DNA from: Diaphorobacter aerolatus
GTDB taxonomy: Bacteria; Pseudomonadota; Gammaproteobacteria; Burkholderiales; Burkholderiaceae_C
Length of the DNA stretch: 64,000 nt
Reading direction: 5' to 3'
Assembly: GCF_014489535.1 (NCBI RefSeq)
Contig: NZ_CP060783.1
Location: 4,609,501 to 4,673,500, forward strand
This document shows, piece by piece, positions 47,958 through 61,511 of the stretch. How positions within the stretch are numbered: the first letter of the stretch is position 1; every line of letters starts with the position of its first letter. The notes under the pieces are model-generated. The model saw only the letters and a program-made list of their open reading frames with translations, did no database searches and had not been told where the DNA came from. The position numbers were made by a program, and so were the translations under genes.

Positions 47958-48266
47958 TCAAAACGGAATTTTTCCGGTCAGCATGTCCCGCCACATCACC
48001 CAGTCGCCGCGAAAGCTGTAGAGCGGCCGCCGGAAGCTCGCGGGCTGGTTCTTCTCGAATGCGAAGTGTCCGACCCAGGCGAAGCCATAGCCGCAGACCA
48101 GCGCGGCGAGCAGGTACCCGGGATGGCCCGTGACGACCAGCCCGATCAGGAACAGCAGCGAAAGCGAGGTGCCGATGAAATGCAAGCGGCGACAGGCGCG
48201 GTTGCCGTGTTCCTTCAGATAGAAGGGATAGAACTCCGCAAAGGTCTTGAACTGGCGCGGGTCCAT
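47958..48266 (-). CDS. DUF962 / Mpo1-like membrane protein
   Basis: A 102-residue protein: FYPFYLKEHGNRACRRLHFIGTSLSLLFLIGLV, a second helix (GYLLAALVCGYGFAWVGHFAFEKNQPASF), and YSFRGDWVMWRDML. The two conserved His motifs (EHGN..CRRLHF and GHFAFEKNQPA) are those of the Mpo1 fatty-acid alpha-dioxygenase family. Two or more membrane helices. The ATG at 48266 is used. Confidence 0.82.
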   Translation of the reverse strand: MDPRQFKTFAEFYPFYLKEHGNRACRRLHFIGTSLSLLFLIGLVVTGHPGYLLAALVCGYGFAWVGHFAFEKNQPASFRRPLYSFRGDWVMWRDMLTGKIPF

Positions 48267-48349
48267 GGGCGGCCTCTCGAGACGCAAGCCGGGCGTGGCT
48301 TCATCAGACTTATACGCCCGGTCCGGCAGAACCCCAAGCCGGGCAAATT

Positions 48350-49210
48350 TCAGGGGATTGCAGGCTCCTGACGCTGCGCTGGCGCGGACACGGGCGGCGT
48401 ATGGCGTGTCAGAAAATCCCGAATGGCAAACAGCGTTTCATCGGGCGCCTCGGTCATCTGGTTGTGCCCGCTGGGCAGCGTGGCAAGGCTGACCTGCTTG
48501 CCCGCCGCCTTGGCCGCGTCCATCAAGCCCTTTGCGGCCTTGGGCGGCGTCATCTGGTCCTGATCACCAAGCGCGAACAGCACCGGGCAGACAAGGGCGG
48601 CCATCGCCGCCTCGCCGCCCGCGTAGGTGTCGCAGGCATTGAAGCCGGTGTACAGCAGATTCGTTTCGCGATTGCTGGCCAGCACGCGGCGGCCAAGCGC
48701 CTTGCCCGCGCCAAACACCCAACTGCCAGCGCCGCTCGGTGGCGAGAGCGTCGCGCGCGAGAACACGTTGATCATGTGGATCGCCTGCTCGGGCGTCTTG
48801 ACGGCCGATTCGAGCAGCGCGGGCGAAACCTTCATGGGATACGCCGCACCCACCAGCACCAGATGGCTCACCCGTTCCTTGAGTTGCGACGCCGCCTGCA
48901 TGGCAATCAGGCTGCCCCAGCTATGGCCGATGAGCGCAGCCTTTTGCAGGCCTGCCGCATCCATCAGTTCGCCGATGAAGGTAGCCGCCTCTTCCACGCT
49001 CTGCGGCGCTGTGCCACCGCTTTTGCAATGCCCCGGCAGGTCGATGGCAAGCACGTTCCAGCCGTGATTGGCCAGGTAGCGGCTTTGCAGCGCCCACACG
49101 CTGTGATCACACAGCACACCGTGGATGAGGATGGCGGTCGGCCTGCCAGCGTCAAATGCCTTGCCGCCGGTGTAGGCATAAATCTGGGCACCATGGACGT
49201 CGATCTGCAT
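48350..49210 (-). CDS. Alpha/beta hydrolase
   Basis: A 286-residue alpha/beta hydrolase: AILIHGVLCDHSVWALQSRYLANHGWNVLAIDLPGHCKS, nucleophile elbow GHSWGSLIA, acid residue in LFALGDQDQMTPP, and His in LPSGHNQMTEAPDE. No export signal. Lies 52 bases after the metY stop on the same strand, so possibly co-transcribed. Substrate unknown. Confidence 0.82.
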   Translation of the reverse strand: MQIDVHGAQIYAYTGGKAFDAGRPTAILIHGVLCDHSVWALQSRYLANHGWNVLAIDLPGHCKSGGTAPQSVEEAATFIGELMDAAGLQKAALIGHSWGSLIAMQAASQLKERVSHLVLVGAAYPMKVSPALLESAVKTPEQAIHMINVFSRATLSPPSGAGSWVFGAGKALGRRVLASNRETNLLYTGFNACDTYAGGEAAMAALVCPVLFALGDQDQMTPPKAAKGLMDAAKAAGKQVSLATLPSGHNQMTEAPDETLFAIRDFLTRHTPPVSAPAQRQEPAIP

Positions 49211-49261
49211 GCGCTGGTCTCCTGAGTGATACGGTTGGGTCGGTACGAGCTGGTTCGCGGT

Positions 49262-50559
49262 TCACGCGGCCTTCTCGGCCGCCTTCAACGCGCGCTTCAA
49301 ATCGTCGATCAGGTCATCGGCATCTTCGAGCCCGATCGACAGGCGAATCGTGCCCTGGCCGATGCCGGCCTGCGCGAGCGCATCGTCGGTCATGCGGAAA
49401 TGCGTGGTGCTCGCCGGATGAATCACCAGCGAGCGGCAATCGCCCACGTTGGCGAGATGGCTGAAGACCTTGAGCGTTTCGATGAACTTCTTGCCCTGAT
49501 TGCGGTTGCCGTTGATGTCGAAACTGAACACCGAACCCGCACCGCGCGGCAGCAGTTTTTTGGCCAGTTCGTAGGACGCATGTGTCTCCAGCATCGGGTG
49601 GCCGACGCGGCTGACCAACGGGTGGCTTGCGAGAAACTGCACCACCTTCTCGGTGTTGCGCATGTGGCGTTCCATGCGCAGCGCAAGCGTCTCGATGCCC
49701 TGCAGAATCAGCCACGCGGTGTGCGGGCTCATGCATGCGCCGAAGTCGCGCAGGCCTTCGCGGCGTGCGCGCAACAGGAATGCGCCGGTGGTGCTCTCCT
49801 CGGAAAACACCATGTTGTGAAAGCCGTCGTAGGGCTCGGTCAGCTCGGGAAATTTGCCGGATTTCTCCCAATCGAAACTGCCGCCGTCCACCACGATGCC
49901 GCCGACCACGGTGCCATGGCCGGACAGGAATTTGGTTGCGGAGTGGTAGATGATGTCCGCGCCATGCTCGAAGGGCTTGATGAGCCAGGGAGAGGTCAGC
50001 GTGGAATCCATCAGCAGCGGCACACCGGCGGCGTGCGCGATCTCGGAAATCGTGGGAATGTCGAGCACGTCAAGGCCCGGGTTGCCCACGGTTTCGCCGA
50101 AGAACAACTTGGTGTTGGGCTGCACGGCAGCCTTCCAGCCGTCGATGTCGCCCGGCTTCACGAAGGTGGTCGAAATGCCGAAGCGCGCGAGCGTGTAGTG
50201 CAGCAGATTCTGGCTGCCACCATAGAGCGCGGTGCTCGCGACGATGTGGCTGCCGGCCCCCATCAGCGTGGCTATCGACAGATGCAGCGCCGCCTGACCG
50301 CTCGCCACTGCAATCGCGCCGACGCCACCCTCGAGCGCCGACACGCGCTGCTCAAGCACCGCATTGGTGGGGTTGCTGATGCGGCTGTAGACATGCCCGG
50401 ACGCTCCAGATTGAAGAGGCTGGCCGCGTGATCGCTCGACTCGAAGACGAACGAGGTCGTCAGATGGATGGGGACGGCGCGCGCGCCCGTGGCAGGATCG
50501 GGCTGCGTGCCTGCGTGCAGCGACAGCGTATCGAAGCCGGGGTCAGAATATCCGGGCAT
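49262..50559 (-). CDS. metY: O-acetylhomoserine sulfhydrylase, apparent 1-base deletion near the 5' end
   Basis: PLP enzyme that makes homocysteine from O-acetylhomoserine and sulfide. The N-terminal part (from ATG 50559) reads [30 protein letters not shown] and the remaining frame continues [22 protein letters not shown]. They join with one base added near 50395-50400 after NLERPG, giving 432 residues. The PLP Lys is in [11 protein letters not shown]. The C-terminal substrate loop [13 protein letters not shown] is intact. Links this region to sulfide assimilation. Confidence 0.9.
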
Positions 50560-50663
50560 TCAGGTCTCCAGGAAGATCGGGTTGCCTGCAATTGTGGGCT
50601 ATATTTCGTGGAGATTCGGCCATGCGCACCCCCGGTGCGTAGCTTGCCCTAAGGAGATACCCC

Positions 50664-51113
50664 ATGAAAGTCAGCGACATCCTTCGAGTCAAGGGCAATA
50701 CGCTCTATACAGTCACGCCCGACGAACCGCTTTCGCAGGCCGTCGATGTCATGTCCGAAAAAGACATCGGCTCGCTCGTCGTGATGGAGCATGGCGACCT
50801 CGTGGGCATGCTCACTTTCCGCGAAGTGATTCAGGCCTTGCAGAAAAACGGCGGCAGCGTCGGCACCATGCTGGTACGCAAGGCCATGGACGACGCGCCG
50901 CTGACCTGCACGCTCGAAACCGACATGGACGAGGTGCGCCGCATGATGCTCAACCGCCACGCACGCTACATGCCGGTGATGGACAAGCGCATGCTCATGG
51001 GCGTGGTGAGCTTCTACGACGTCGCCAAGGCCGTGGTGGACAGCCAGAACTTCGAGAACAAACTGCTCAAGGCCTATATCCGCGACTGGCCGGAGCAAAA
51101 TCAGTCGGTTTGA
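50664..51113 (+). CDS. Tandem CBS-domain protein
   Basis: A 149-residue cytoplasmic protein made of two CBS domains: VTPDEPLSQAVDVMSEKDIGSLVVMEHGDLVGMLTFREV and TLETDMDEVRRMMLNRHARYMPVMDKRMLMGVVSFYDV. CBS pairs bind adenine nucleotides and regulate partner proteins; none is evident nearby. AAGGAG precedes the ATG. Divergent from metY. Confidence 0.88.
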   Translation: MKVSDILRVKGNTLYTVTPDEPLSQAVDVMSEKDIGSLVVMEHGDLVGMLTFREVIQALQKNGGSVGTMLVRKAMDDAPLTCTLETDMDEVRRMMLNRHARYMPVMDKRMLMGVVSFYDVAKAVVDSQNFENKLLKAYIRDWPEQNQSV

Positions 51114-51190
51114 AAACGCGGGCCTGATGGTGCTGCCAGGGCTCGACTGCTGTCGTGCACTGACCGCACCGCATTTCTGGAGCGCCAACG

Positions 51191-52671
51191 ATGAGTGCGA
51201 CCACCCGCAACCCCCATGATCACCACGGCGCCGACGCTCCATGCACGGCGCAGCAGGCGCTGAGTGCGCTCTGGCAGCAGGCGGGCCTGCCGATGCAGGC
51301 ATTGGAGCGTGCGCATCTGCATGGCGTGGCCATGGGTTTCCCGAGCAGCTTTGCCGTCGATGTGGCGGCGCAAACAGCGGTCGCGGCTGCGGCGCTGGCG
51401 GCGAGCGAGATTGAACGGTTGAGAAGCCCGGCGTCCGCGCCGCAACGGGTGAGTGTGGACGTGCAGCATGCACTGGCCGAGTCCACCGGCTATTTCACGC
51501 TCGATGGAGAGCGGCCACCGGTGTGGTCCCCGGTGTCGGGACTGTACGCGTGCGGTGAAGACACCGACCAGCCGGGCCACGTGCGCATTCATGCGAATTT
51601 TGCGCACCATCGAGATGGCGCACTGCGATTGCTCGGATTGCCCGAGGGCGAGGGCACGACGCGCGAACAGGTGCGGCAGGCCCTGAGGCGTTGGACCGCG
51701 GTGGACTTCGAGAGCCAGGCCACGCAGGCCGGACTGGTGGTGGCCGCCGTGCGAACCAGCGCCGAGTGGCTGGCAAGTCCCGTGCAAGCGGCCATCGCCG
51801 CGCAGGAGCTGGTCGGCATCACGCGTGTGGCAGACGCGAAACCGCTCGCATGGCCCGCGCATTCGGGCAAGCAACGACCGCTTGCCGGTCTCAAGGTGCT
51901 CGATCTCACGCGCATCCTGGCTGGGCCCGTGGGTGCGCGCACCCTGGCGGCATATGGCGCGGATGTTTTGATGATCAATTCGCCGCACCTGCCCAATATC
52001 GAGGCCATTGCCGACGTAAGCCGTGGCAAGCGCTCCGCATGGCTCGATTTGAAGGACGCTGCGGCCAGTGCGACCATGCGGCGGCTGCTGCAGGAGGCGC
52101 ATGTCTTCATTCAGGGTTACCGGCCCGGTGGTCTCCAGCGACTGGGGTTGGGGGTGAGCGAGGTCGCGCAGATCCGTCCGGGCATCGTCTATGCGAGTCT
52201 CTCGGCCTACGGGCGCGAAGGGCCCTGGGCGGACAAGCGCGGTTTCGATTCCTTGGTGCAGACCGTGAGCGGCATCAACAGTGACGAAGCGGCGGCCTTT
52301 CAAAGCGCGGAACCGCGTGCCTTGCCGATGCAGACGCTGGACTACTGCGCGGGATTTCTGCTGGCGTTCGGCGTGCAGGTCGCGCTCATGCGGCAGGCCG
52401 GGCAGGGTGGCACGTGGCATGTGCAGGTGTCGCTGGCGCGCGTGGCGCAATGGCTGCGGCAGCTCGGGCGAAGACCGGTTGCGGGGCAGGGAGCACCAGG
52501 CAAGGTGGATGAACGGGTCGCGCCCTGGTTGCGGGCTGAGCCCAGCGGCTTCGGGGCGTTGCAGGCGGTGACGCATGCGGGCATGTTGTCGGCAACGCCC
52601 TCGGGATGGGACCGACCTTCCGTCCCCCGGGAACCGATCAGGCCGCATGGATTCAAGACGACACCGAATGA
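51191..52671 (+). CDS. CaiB/BaiF family CoA-transferase, apparent 1-base deletion near the 3' end
   Basis: A 493-residue member of class III CoA-transferases. The canonical core starts late, around residue 230 (PLAGLKVLDLTRILAGPVGARTLAAYGADVLMI) with SRGKRSAWLDLK, VFIQGYRPGGLQRLGLG and IVYASLSAYGREGPWADKRGFD. The first 230 residues are a shorter, diverged half. A run of five C at 52624-52628 needs one more C to give SVPPGTDQAAWIQDDTE and the stop at 52671; otherwise a basic tail runs on to 52711. CoA donor and acceptor unknown. Confidence 0.82.
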
Positions 52672-52728
52672 GCGGGCCACACGAGGCCAAGGCGCAGGCG
52701 CTGGCACCTAAGCGATAATGCAGGGCTT

Positions 52729-53829
52729 ATGAGCGGCAACACACTCGGTACTCTTTTCTGCGTCACCAACTTCGGTGAATCCCACGGTCCGGCCATCGGC
52801 TGCGTGATTGATGGCTGCCCTCCGGGCATGGCGTTGACCGAGGCCGACATCCAGCTCGATCTGGACCGTCGCCGTCCAGGCACGAGCCGCCACGTCACGC
52901 AGCGCAACGAATCCGACAGCGTCGAGATCCTCTCCGGCGTTTACGAAGGCAGGACCACGGGCACGCCGATTGCGCTGTTGATCCGCAATACGGATCAGCG
53001 CAGCAAGGACTACACCAACATCGCGCAGAGCTTTCGTCCGGGTCATGCCGACTACACCTATTTCCAGAAATACGGCATTCGCGATCCGCGCGGCGGTGGT
53101 CGTTCGTCCGCGCGCCTGACCGCGCCGACCGTGGCCGCAGGCGCGGTTGCCAAGAAATGGCTCAAGGAAAAACACGGCGTCGAGTTCCGTGCCTGCATGA
53201 CGCAGATCGGCGAGCTTGAAATTCCGTTCGAGAGCTGGGAACACGTGCCCCACAATCCATTCTTCGCACCCGTGGCCGACGTGCAGGCGTATGAGGACTA
53301 CATGGATCGGCTGCGCAAGTCGGGTGACTCCATCGGTGCCAAGGTGCGCGTGCAGGCCAGCGGTGTGCCGGTCGGTCTGGGTGAGCCGCTGTATGACAAG
53401 CTCGATGCCGACATCGCCCATGTGATGATGGGTCTGAACGCGGTGAAGGCCGTGGAGATCGGCGCGGGATTTGACAGCGTCACGCAACGTGGCACGACGC
53501 ATGGCGATTCGCTCACGACGCGGGGTTTCGAGACCAACAACGCGGGCGGCGTTCTGGGCGGCATCAGCTCGGGTCAGGACATCGAGGTGAGCATCGGCAT
53601 CAAGCCGACCAGCTCGATCATCAGCCCGCGTCACTCCATCAACACACTCGGCGAATCGGTCGAGGTGATCACCAAGGGTCGCCACGACCCCTGTGTCGGC
53701 ATTCGCGCCGCGCCCATCGCGGAGGCACTGCTCGCGCTGGTGATCATGGACCACGCGCTGCGTCACCGCGCACAGTGCGGCGACGTGGAATCGGGCCTCG
53801 CACCGATTCCCGCTTCGATCCAGTCCTGA
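52729..53829 (+). CDS. aroC: Chorismate synthase
   Basis: A 366-residue enzyme of normal length that converts EPSP to chorismate, the last shikimate-pathway step, using reduced FMN. Signatures: [57 protein letters not shown] and the [16 protein letters not shown] segment. ATG at 52729. Followed after 8 bases by the cobB frame. Confidence 0.97.
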   Translation: MSGNTLGTLFCVTNFGESHGPAIGCVIDGCPPGMALTEADIQLDLDRRRPGTSRHVTQRNESDSVEILSGVYEGRTTGTPIALLIRNTDQRSKDYTNIAQSFRPGHADYTYFQKYGIRDPRGGGRSSARLTAPTVAAGAVAKKWLKEKHGVEFRACMTQIGELEIPFESWEHVPHNPFFAPVADVQAYEDYMDRLRKSGDSIGAKVRVQASGVPVGLGEPLYDKLDADIAHVMMGLNAVKAVEIGAGFDSVTQRGTTHGDSLTTRGFETNNAGGVLGGISSGQDIEVSIGIKPTSSIISPRHSINTLGESVEVITKGRHDPCVGIRAAPIAEALLALVIMDHALRHRAQCGDVESGLAPIPASIQS

Positions 53830-53837
53830 CCACGCCG

Positions 53838-55175
<1,338 letters not shown>

Positions 55176-55193
55176 ACGGAATTTCGAGGTACG

Positions 55194-57329
55194 TCAGCCG
55201 CCTTGGCGCAGCGAGGCACGCTGGCGCAGCCAGGCCGACGGACGCAAGCGCTCGCCAAACTGATCCGCGAGCGCGTCGCACTGGCGCACAAAGGTCTCCA
55301 CGCCCAGCATGTCGATGTAGCTGAGGGTGCCGCCGGTCCACGCGGGATAGCCGAGGCCGAGAATCGAGCCGATGTCTCCGTCGGTCGATGCCGTGAGAAC
55401 GGATTCCTCCAGACAACGCGCCGATTCCAGCGCCTGCATGCACAGCAGGCGCGAGCGGACCGTTGCAGCGTCCGGTTGCTTGTCGGCAAGTGGAAATTCC
55501 CGCTCAAGGCCCGGCCACAATCGTTTGTTGCCTTCGGCAGGGTAGTCGTAGAAGCCGCCGCCGCTTTTGCGACCCAGACGCTGCAGCGTGTTCATGCGTT
55601 CCACGACAGGCTGCGCCGGGCGACGCAGGAATTTTTCGTCAAGACCGTCGCGCTGCGCCTGGCCGATGACCAGCGCCTGCAGGTCGAGCGACACTTCGTC
55701 CGTGACCGCCAGAGGCGAGGTGGCGAAGCCCGCCTGTCGCGCCGCATTTTCGATGAGTGCAGGGTGAATGCCCTCCGCCAGCATCGCCATGCCTTCGTCG
55801 ATATACGCGCAGAAAATGCGGCTCGTATAGAAACCCGGGCTGTCGTTCACGAGGATCGGCGTCTTGCCGAGGCGTGCTGCCAGATCCATGGCGCGCGCCA
55901 GCGTTGCACTGCTGGTCTGCTCGCCGTTGATGATTTCAAGCAGCGCCATGCGTGGCACGGGCGAGAAGAAGTGCATGCCGATCACTTGCTCAGGGTTCGG
56001 CCAATAGCCTGCGAGTCCGGTGATCGGAAGCGTCGAGGTATTGCTGGCCCAGACGAAATGCCCGGCGCGGTCGGCCAGTACCTGCGCGGCCTCGGCCATC
56101 AACCCTGCCTTGGCGGAGCGGTCTTCGTAGATGGCTTCGATGATGAAGTCACTGCCGCGAAGGCGCTGCAGGTCGTTGCTGGCGGTGATTCGCCGCGCGA
56201 TGGCGTCGGCCTTGTCGCCGTGCGAGCGTTGCAGCGCGGCGCTCACCTTGTCGCGAGCCTGCGCTGCGCGCTCCGCGCTGGTGTCGATCAGCACCACGTC
56301 GATGCCCGCCGCAGCGGCAATCTGGGCAATGCCTGCGCCCATCAGGCCAGAACCGAGCACGCCCAACTGGCGAACTTCATGGCGCGGAACATCCGGGGGG
56401 CGACGCACCAATTGCCGGGCCCGGTCCTGCTCCAGCCAGAGCGTGCGGATCTGATTGCCTGTGGCCGGTTGAGACAGCGTTTGGGCCGCGCATTGGGCTT
56501 CGATCAACAGTCCTGCATCGATGGGCAGTTGCGTGCCTTCATACACCGCCGTCACGATGGACAGTGGCGCGGGCTGGTGGTCATGGGTCGATTTGCGGAT
56601 GCTCGCGATGGAGTCGCCAAAGCTCTTCCCCGCGTGCGCGGCCATCGCACCGGCACCTTGCGGGATTCGGTAGCCCTTGGCGTCCCACGCTGCCTGTGCC
56701 TGAGGATGGGCCAGCACCCATTCAATAGCTGCTGCAATCGCGTCCTCGGGCGGCAGGGCGGCGCCGATCAGCTTGTGCTCCAGCGCCGCCGCTGTGTCCC
56801 ACATCGAGGTCCCGAGAAGCACGGGAAGAGCCGCGGGAATGCCGCTGATTCTCGGGAGGCGTTGCGTTGCCCCGGCCATCGGGGGAATGCCGCGCCGTAC
56901 GAGTGGGAGGCCGAATTGCGCGGACTGCTCGCGTGTGGCAACGATGCGATGGTGGCAGGCCAGGGCGAACTCCAGGCAAAGATCCAGGCAGTTGCCCTCC
57001 ACGACGATGGCAACGGGTTTGGATAGGCGCTCCACCGTCCGCAGCCACTGTGAACGTCGAAGGATGTTGCTGGCCATTGCAGCGGCGTCGCCCGTCGAAC
57101 AGAACGCAAGCCACGCGCTGGCGCTTGCCTGCGGCAGCCAGTTCGAGCCTTGCGCGTGGATCACGAAACCAAGTATCGACTCCTGCTGTGCATGTTGCTG
57201 CAGTGTGACGATGAGTTCGCGTAGCTCCGCTGGCTCCACGGAGTCCGCCGCGTGGCTGCATTCGGGCAGCCGCACGTGGGCAATGCGGTGTTCATCGAGC
57301 TGGACTGGAAAGAGTTCGGGATGGGGCAT
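55194..57329 (-). CDS. FadJ/FadB-like 3-hydroxyacyl-CoA dehydrogenase with a degenerate enoyl-CoA hydratase domain
   Basis: A 711-residue beta-oxidation-type fusion. The C-terminal dehydrogenase is intact: NAD site LGVLGSGLMGAGIAQIAAAAG (about 328), ASNTSTLPIT, catalytic His in GMHFFSPVPRMALLEII. The N-terminal crotonase domain (1-200) is unusual: E120 is kept (NCLDLCLEFALAC) but the second catalytic Glu is Leu143 (FGLPLVRRG), and the ADI oxyanion segment is not recognisable. Hydration activity is therefore doubtful. It lies 20 bases after the thiolase gene on the same strand. Confidence 0.88.
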   Translation of the reverse strand: MPHPELFPVQLDEHRIAHVRLPECSHAADSVEPAELRELIVTLQQHAQQESILGFVIHAQGSNWLPQASASAWLAFCSTGDAAAMASNILRRSQWLRTVERLSKPVAIVVEGNCLDLCLEFALACHHRIVATREQSAQFGLPLVRRGIPPMAGATQRLPRISGIPAALPVLLGTSMWDTAAALEHKLIGAALPPEDAIAAAIEWVLAHPQAQAAWDAKGYRIPQGAGAMAAHAGKSFGDSIASIRKSTHDHQPAPLSIVTAVYEGTQLPIDAGLLIEAQCAAQTLSQPATGNQIRTLWLEQDRARQLVRRPPDVPRHEVRQLGVLGSGLMGAGIAQIAAAAGIDVVLIDTSAERAAQARDKVSAALQRSHGDKADAIARRITASNDLQRLRGSDFIIEAIYEDRSAKAGLMAEAAQVLADRAGHFVWASNTSTLPITGLAGYWPNPEQVIGMHFFSPVPRMALLEIINGEQTSSATLARAMDLAARLGKTPILVNDSPGFYTSRIFCAYIDEGMAMLAEGIHPALIENAARQAGFATSPLAVTDEVSLDLQALVIGQAQRDGLDEKFLRRPAQPVVERMNTLQRLGRKSGGGFYDYPAEGNKRLWPGLEREFPLADKQPDAATVRSRLLCMQALESARCLEESVLTASTDGDIGSILGLGYPAWTGGTLSYIDMLGVETFVRQCDALADQFGERLRPSAWLRQRASLRQGG

Positions 57330-57349
57330 GCGTTTTGTTCCAACTTCGT

Positions 57350-58555
<1,206 letters not shown>

Positions 58556-58578
58556 GGGATGTCTTGGGGCTGATGGGC

Positions 58579-60201
58579 TCAGGCCCGGTTGAGCAGATGG
58601 GTTCCGAAGCGCTTGCGCAACTCCAGCTTCGAGAGCTTGCCGGTGGCGGTGAGCGGCATCTTGTCGATGAAGATCACGGCATCCGGCATCCACCATTTCG
58701 CGATCTGGCCGTCGAGGGCCTTCAGCACCTCGGCCTCCGTCAGTTGGCCCGGTTCGCGCGGCTCGATCACGAGGATGGGACGCTCGCCCCAGCGCTCGTG
58801 CTGGCCCGCAATGCACGCCGCGAGGTAGACGCCGGGAATGGCGATGGCCAGGTTCTCGAGGTCGACGGACGAGATCCATTCGCCGCCGGACTTGATGACA
58901 TCCTTGCTGCGGTCCGTGAGCCGCATGTAGCCATCGGAATCGATCAGTGCCACGTCACCGGTAGGCAGCCAGCCGTCGGGTGTCGTGGCGTCTGCCGGAG
59001 CGTTGAAATAGCGTTTGATGATCCACGGCGCGCGGACCTGCAGTTCGCCGGGCTGGCTGCTGCCCCAGGGAATTTCCTGGCCCTGTTCGTCCACGGTGCG
59101 CATGTCGGCACCCGAGACGGCGCGGCCCGCGGATTGGTAGATGGTGCGATGCTGCTCGGCAAGTGGAACGTCGCGGTGCTGGGCAAGCGGCTGCGAGGTG
59201 GTGGTCATGGCCGCCGTCTCCGTCATGCCCCAGCCCTGCGTGACTTGAATGCCGAGAGCGTGATATGCCTCGATCATCGACAGCGGAGTGGGCGAGCCGC
59301 CAAGCAACAGGCGCTTGAGCGTGGGAACGCGCACGTTGTTCTGCTGCATGTACGACAGCACGTTGAACCACACCGTCGGCACACCGATCGACATCGTCAC
59401 GCCCTCCTGATCGATGAGCCGGTGCAGCGATGCGCCATCGAGCCTCGAGCCGGGCAGCACCAGCTTCGCGCCCGTGAGCGTCGCGGCGAAAGGTGCCTCC
59501 CATGCGTTGGCATGGAACATCGGCACCACGGGCATGAGCACGCTCTGCGCGGAGACGTTCTGCGCGTCGGGCAGTGACACTGCGTAGGCGTGGATCACGG
59601 TGGCGCGGTGGGTATACAGCACGCCCTTGGGCTGGCCGGTGGTGCCCGAGGTGTAGCAGAGAAAGGCGTCGGAGCGCTCGTCGATCCCGGGCCACGCCAT
59701 GTCTCCGTCATGCCCCGCGAGCAACTGCTCGTAAGCCGATGCGCTGGTGGCCGCACCGGACTCGCTGTCCAGGCATATCCAGTGGCGGATGCTCGGGCAC
59801 TGAGGGCGGATCTTCTCGACGATCTCCTGAAAGTCGGAGCTGTAGAACAGCGCGACGTCCTGCGCGTCATTGACGATGTAGGTGATTTGCTCGACGAACA
59901 GACGCGGATTGATGGTGTGGCAGATCGCACCCATACCGGGGATGCCGAAATACATCTCGTAGTGGCGATGGTCGTTCCAGGCGAGGGTGGCCACGCGTTC
60001 GCCATGCTGGATGCCCAGATTCAAAAGGGCCTGTGCGAGCCTGCGCGCCCGCAGCTCGCATTCGGCATAGGTGTGCCGAACGGTCTCGCCCTGGATCACC
60101 GACACGATCTCGCTGCGCCTGTGGTGGCGGGCAGCGCCTTGCAGCAGACTGCTCAGTAGCAGGGGGATGTCCATGGCGTGCGAGAGTCTTGGCGAGTTCA
60201 T
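58579..60201 (-). CDS. Medium/long-chain acyl-CoA synthetase (AMP-binding)
   Basis: A 540-residue adenylate-forming ligase that activates a carboxylic acid with ATP and CoA. Core motifs: [17 protein letters not shown] (P-loop), [30 protein letters not shown] and the C-terminal Lys in [10 protein letters not shown]. The last resembles fatty-acid ligases of the AlkK type. It heads the reverse-strand beta-oxidation genes, so it probably supplies their substrate. Chain length is inferred. The ATG at 60201 has GGAG upstream; an ATG at 60174 is possible. Confidence 0.9.
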   Translation of the reverse strand: MNSPRLSHAMDIPLLLSSLLQGAARHHRRSEIVSVIQGETVRHTYAECELRARRLAQALLNLGIQHGERVATLAWNDHRHYEMYFGIPGMGAICHTINPRLFVEQITYIVNDAQDVALFYSSDFQEIVEKIRPQCPSIRHWICLDSESGAATSASAYEQLLAGHDGDMAWPGIDERSDAFLCYTSGTTGQPKGVLYTHRATVIHAYAVSLPDAQNVSAQSVLMPVVPMFHANAWEAPFAATLTGAKLVLPGSRLDGASLHRLIDQEGVTMSIGVPTVWFNVLSYMQQNNVRVPTLKRLLLGGSPTPLSMIEAYHALGIQVTQGWGMTETAAMTTTSQPLAQHRDVPLAEQHRTIYQSAGRAVSGADMRTVDEQGQEIPWGSSQPGELQVRAPWIIKRYFNAPADATTPDGWLPTGDVALIDSDGYMRLTDRSKDVIKSGGEWISSVDLENLAIAIPGVYLAACIAGQHERWGERPILVIEPREPGQLTEAEVLKALDGQIAKWWMPDAVIFIDKMPLTATGKLSKLELRKRFGTHLLNRA

Positions 60202-60394
60202 CAGAACTTGTCTCCGTGACGGTTGTTTATATCGGGATCATGCCGCTCGCAGCCGCATCTGCCAATCGTCCGGAGCGACGATTTTGGTAGCCCGGCCGCC
60301 TTTGCACACAGGCATCGTCGGATGCGACGATTGCCGCGTGGCACGACCGGCGCAATACTGCCTGCTCATCAGCTAACGACAACGGAATGCAGAC

Positions 60395-61477
60395 ATGACG
60401 GGGCCGCTCAACGGACTGAAAGTGGTGGAAATGCAGGGTGTTGGGCCGGGGCCCTTCTGCGCCATGGTGCTGGCCGACATGGGTGCGGAAGTGCTGCGCA
60501 TTTGCCGCGAAGGCACACCCGACGATCCGCATGACGTGCTCGCTCGCGGGCGGCTGGTGCTGCCGCTCAATCTGCGCAGCGAGCAGGGACGCGACCGCGC
60601 ACTCGCCTTCATCGAGCAGGCAGACATTCTGATTGAAGGCTTCCGACCGGGCGTGATGGAGCGATTGGGGCTTGGGCCGGACACATGCCTTGAGCGCAAT
60701 CCGGCGCTCGTCTACGGGCGCATGACGGGCTGGGGCCAGACGGGGCCGCTGTCCCATGCCGCTGGCCACGACATCAACTACATCTCGATCAGCGGCGCTC
60801 TGCATGCGGTCGGGCCGGCGCACCAGAAACCTTCCATTCCGTTGAACTACGTGGGTGATTTTGGCGGAGGTGCGATGCTGCTGGCCGTGGGGGTGCTCGG
60901 TGCCCTTCATGAGGCGCGACGTACCGGACGCGGGCAGGTGATCGATGCGGCGATGAGCGACGGAGCGGCGCTAATGTCTGCAATGATGTATGGGTTCAAG
61001 ACCGCAGGAAGCTGGAGCAATGAGCGCGGCGAGAACCTGCTCGACGGCGGAGCCCATTTCTACGACACCTATGTCTGCGCGGACGGGAAGCACCTGGCCG
61101 TGGGGCCGATCGAGCCGCAGTTCTATGCCGAGTTGCGGCGCCTGATGGGTCTGGCGGACGAGCCCGACTTCGATCACCAGAATGATCGCCGCTGGTGGCC
61201 CAAACTCAAGGTGCGGCTGGCCGATCTCTTTCGCACGCGCACGCGCGAGCAGTGGTGCCTGCTGCTTGAAGGCACGGACGCCTGCGTTACGCCGGTGCTC
61301 GATTGGGACGAGGCCCCGGCGCATCCGCACAATGTGGCGCGCGGCACCTTCAAGACCGATGCCGGGTTGCTGCAACCAGCCCCGGCGCCGCGTTTCAGCG
61401 CTCATGCCAACACGCTACCTGGGCGTCCCAGGCCTGCGGACGAAACAACGCTGCTCACGCGCTGGCGCAGCCAATGA
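60395..61477 (+). CDS. Alpha-methylacyl-CoA racemase-like CaiB/BaiF protein
   Basis: A 360-residue class III CoA-transferase-fold protein closest to [45 protein letters not shown], the catalytic pair H125 ([11 protein letters not shown]) and D155 ([12 protein letters not shown]), and [25 protein letters not shown] inverts 2-methyl-branched acyl-CoAs so that an S-specific acyl-CoA dehydrogenase can act, which fits the dehydrogenase gene 34 bases downstream. Divergent from the synthetase gene. Confidence 0.9.
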   Translation: MTGPLNGLKVVEMQGVGPGPFCAMVLADMGAEVLRICREGTPDDPHDVLARGRLVLPLNLRSEQGRDRALAFIEQADILIEGFRPGVMERLGLGPDTCLERNPALVYGRMTGWGQTGPLSHAAGHDINYISISGALHAVGPAHQKPSIPLNYVGDFGGGAMLLAVGVLGALHEARRTGRGQVIDAAMSDGAALMSAMMYGFKTAGSWSNERGENLLDGGAHFYDTYVCADGKHLAVGPIEPQFYAELRRLMGLADEPDFDHQNDRRWWPKLKVRLADLFRTRTREQWCLLLEGTDACVTPVLDWDEAPAHPHNVARGTFKTDAGLLQPAPAPRFSAHANTLPGRPRPADETTLLTRWRSQ

Positions 61478-61511
61478 ACGAGCATCTCATCGACACAAGG
61501 GAAGATCACCG

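Noticed and set aside
50659..51473. Reverse open frame covering the CBS gene and the start of the CoA-transferase gene
   Set aside because: Pro/Arg/His-rich shadow; both forward genes have clear domains and ribosome sites.
52708..53766. 352-codon reverse open frame opposite aroC
   Set aside because: Shadow of the conserved aroC gene; no protein-like features.
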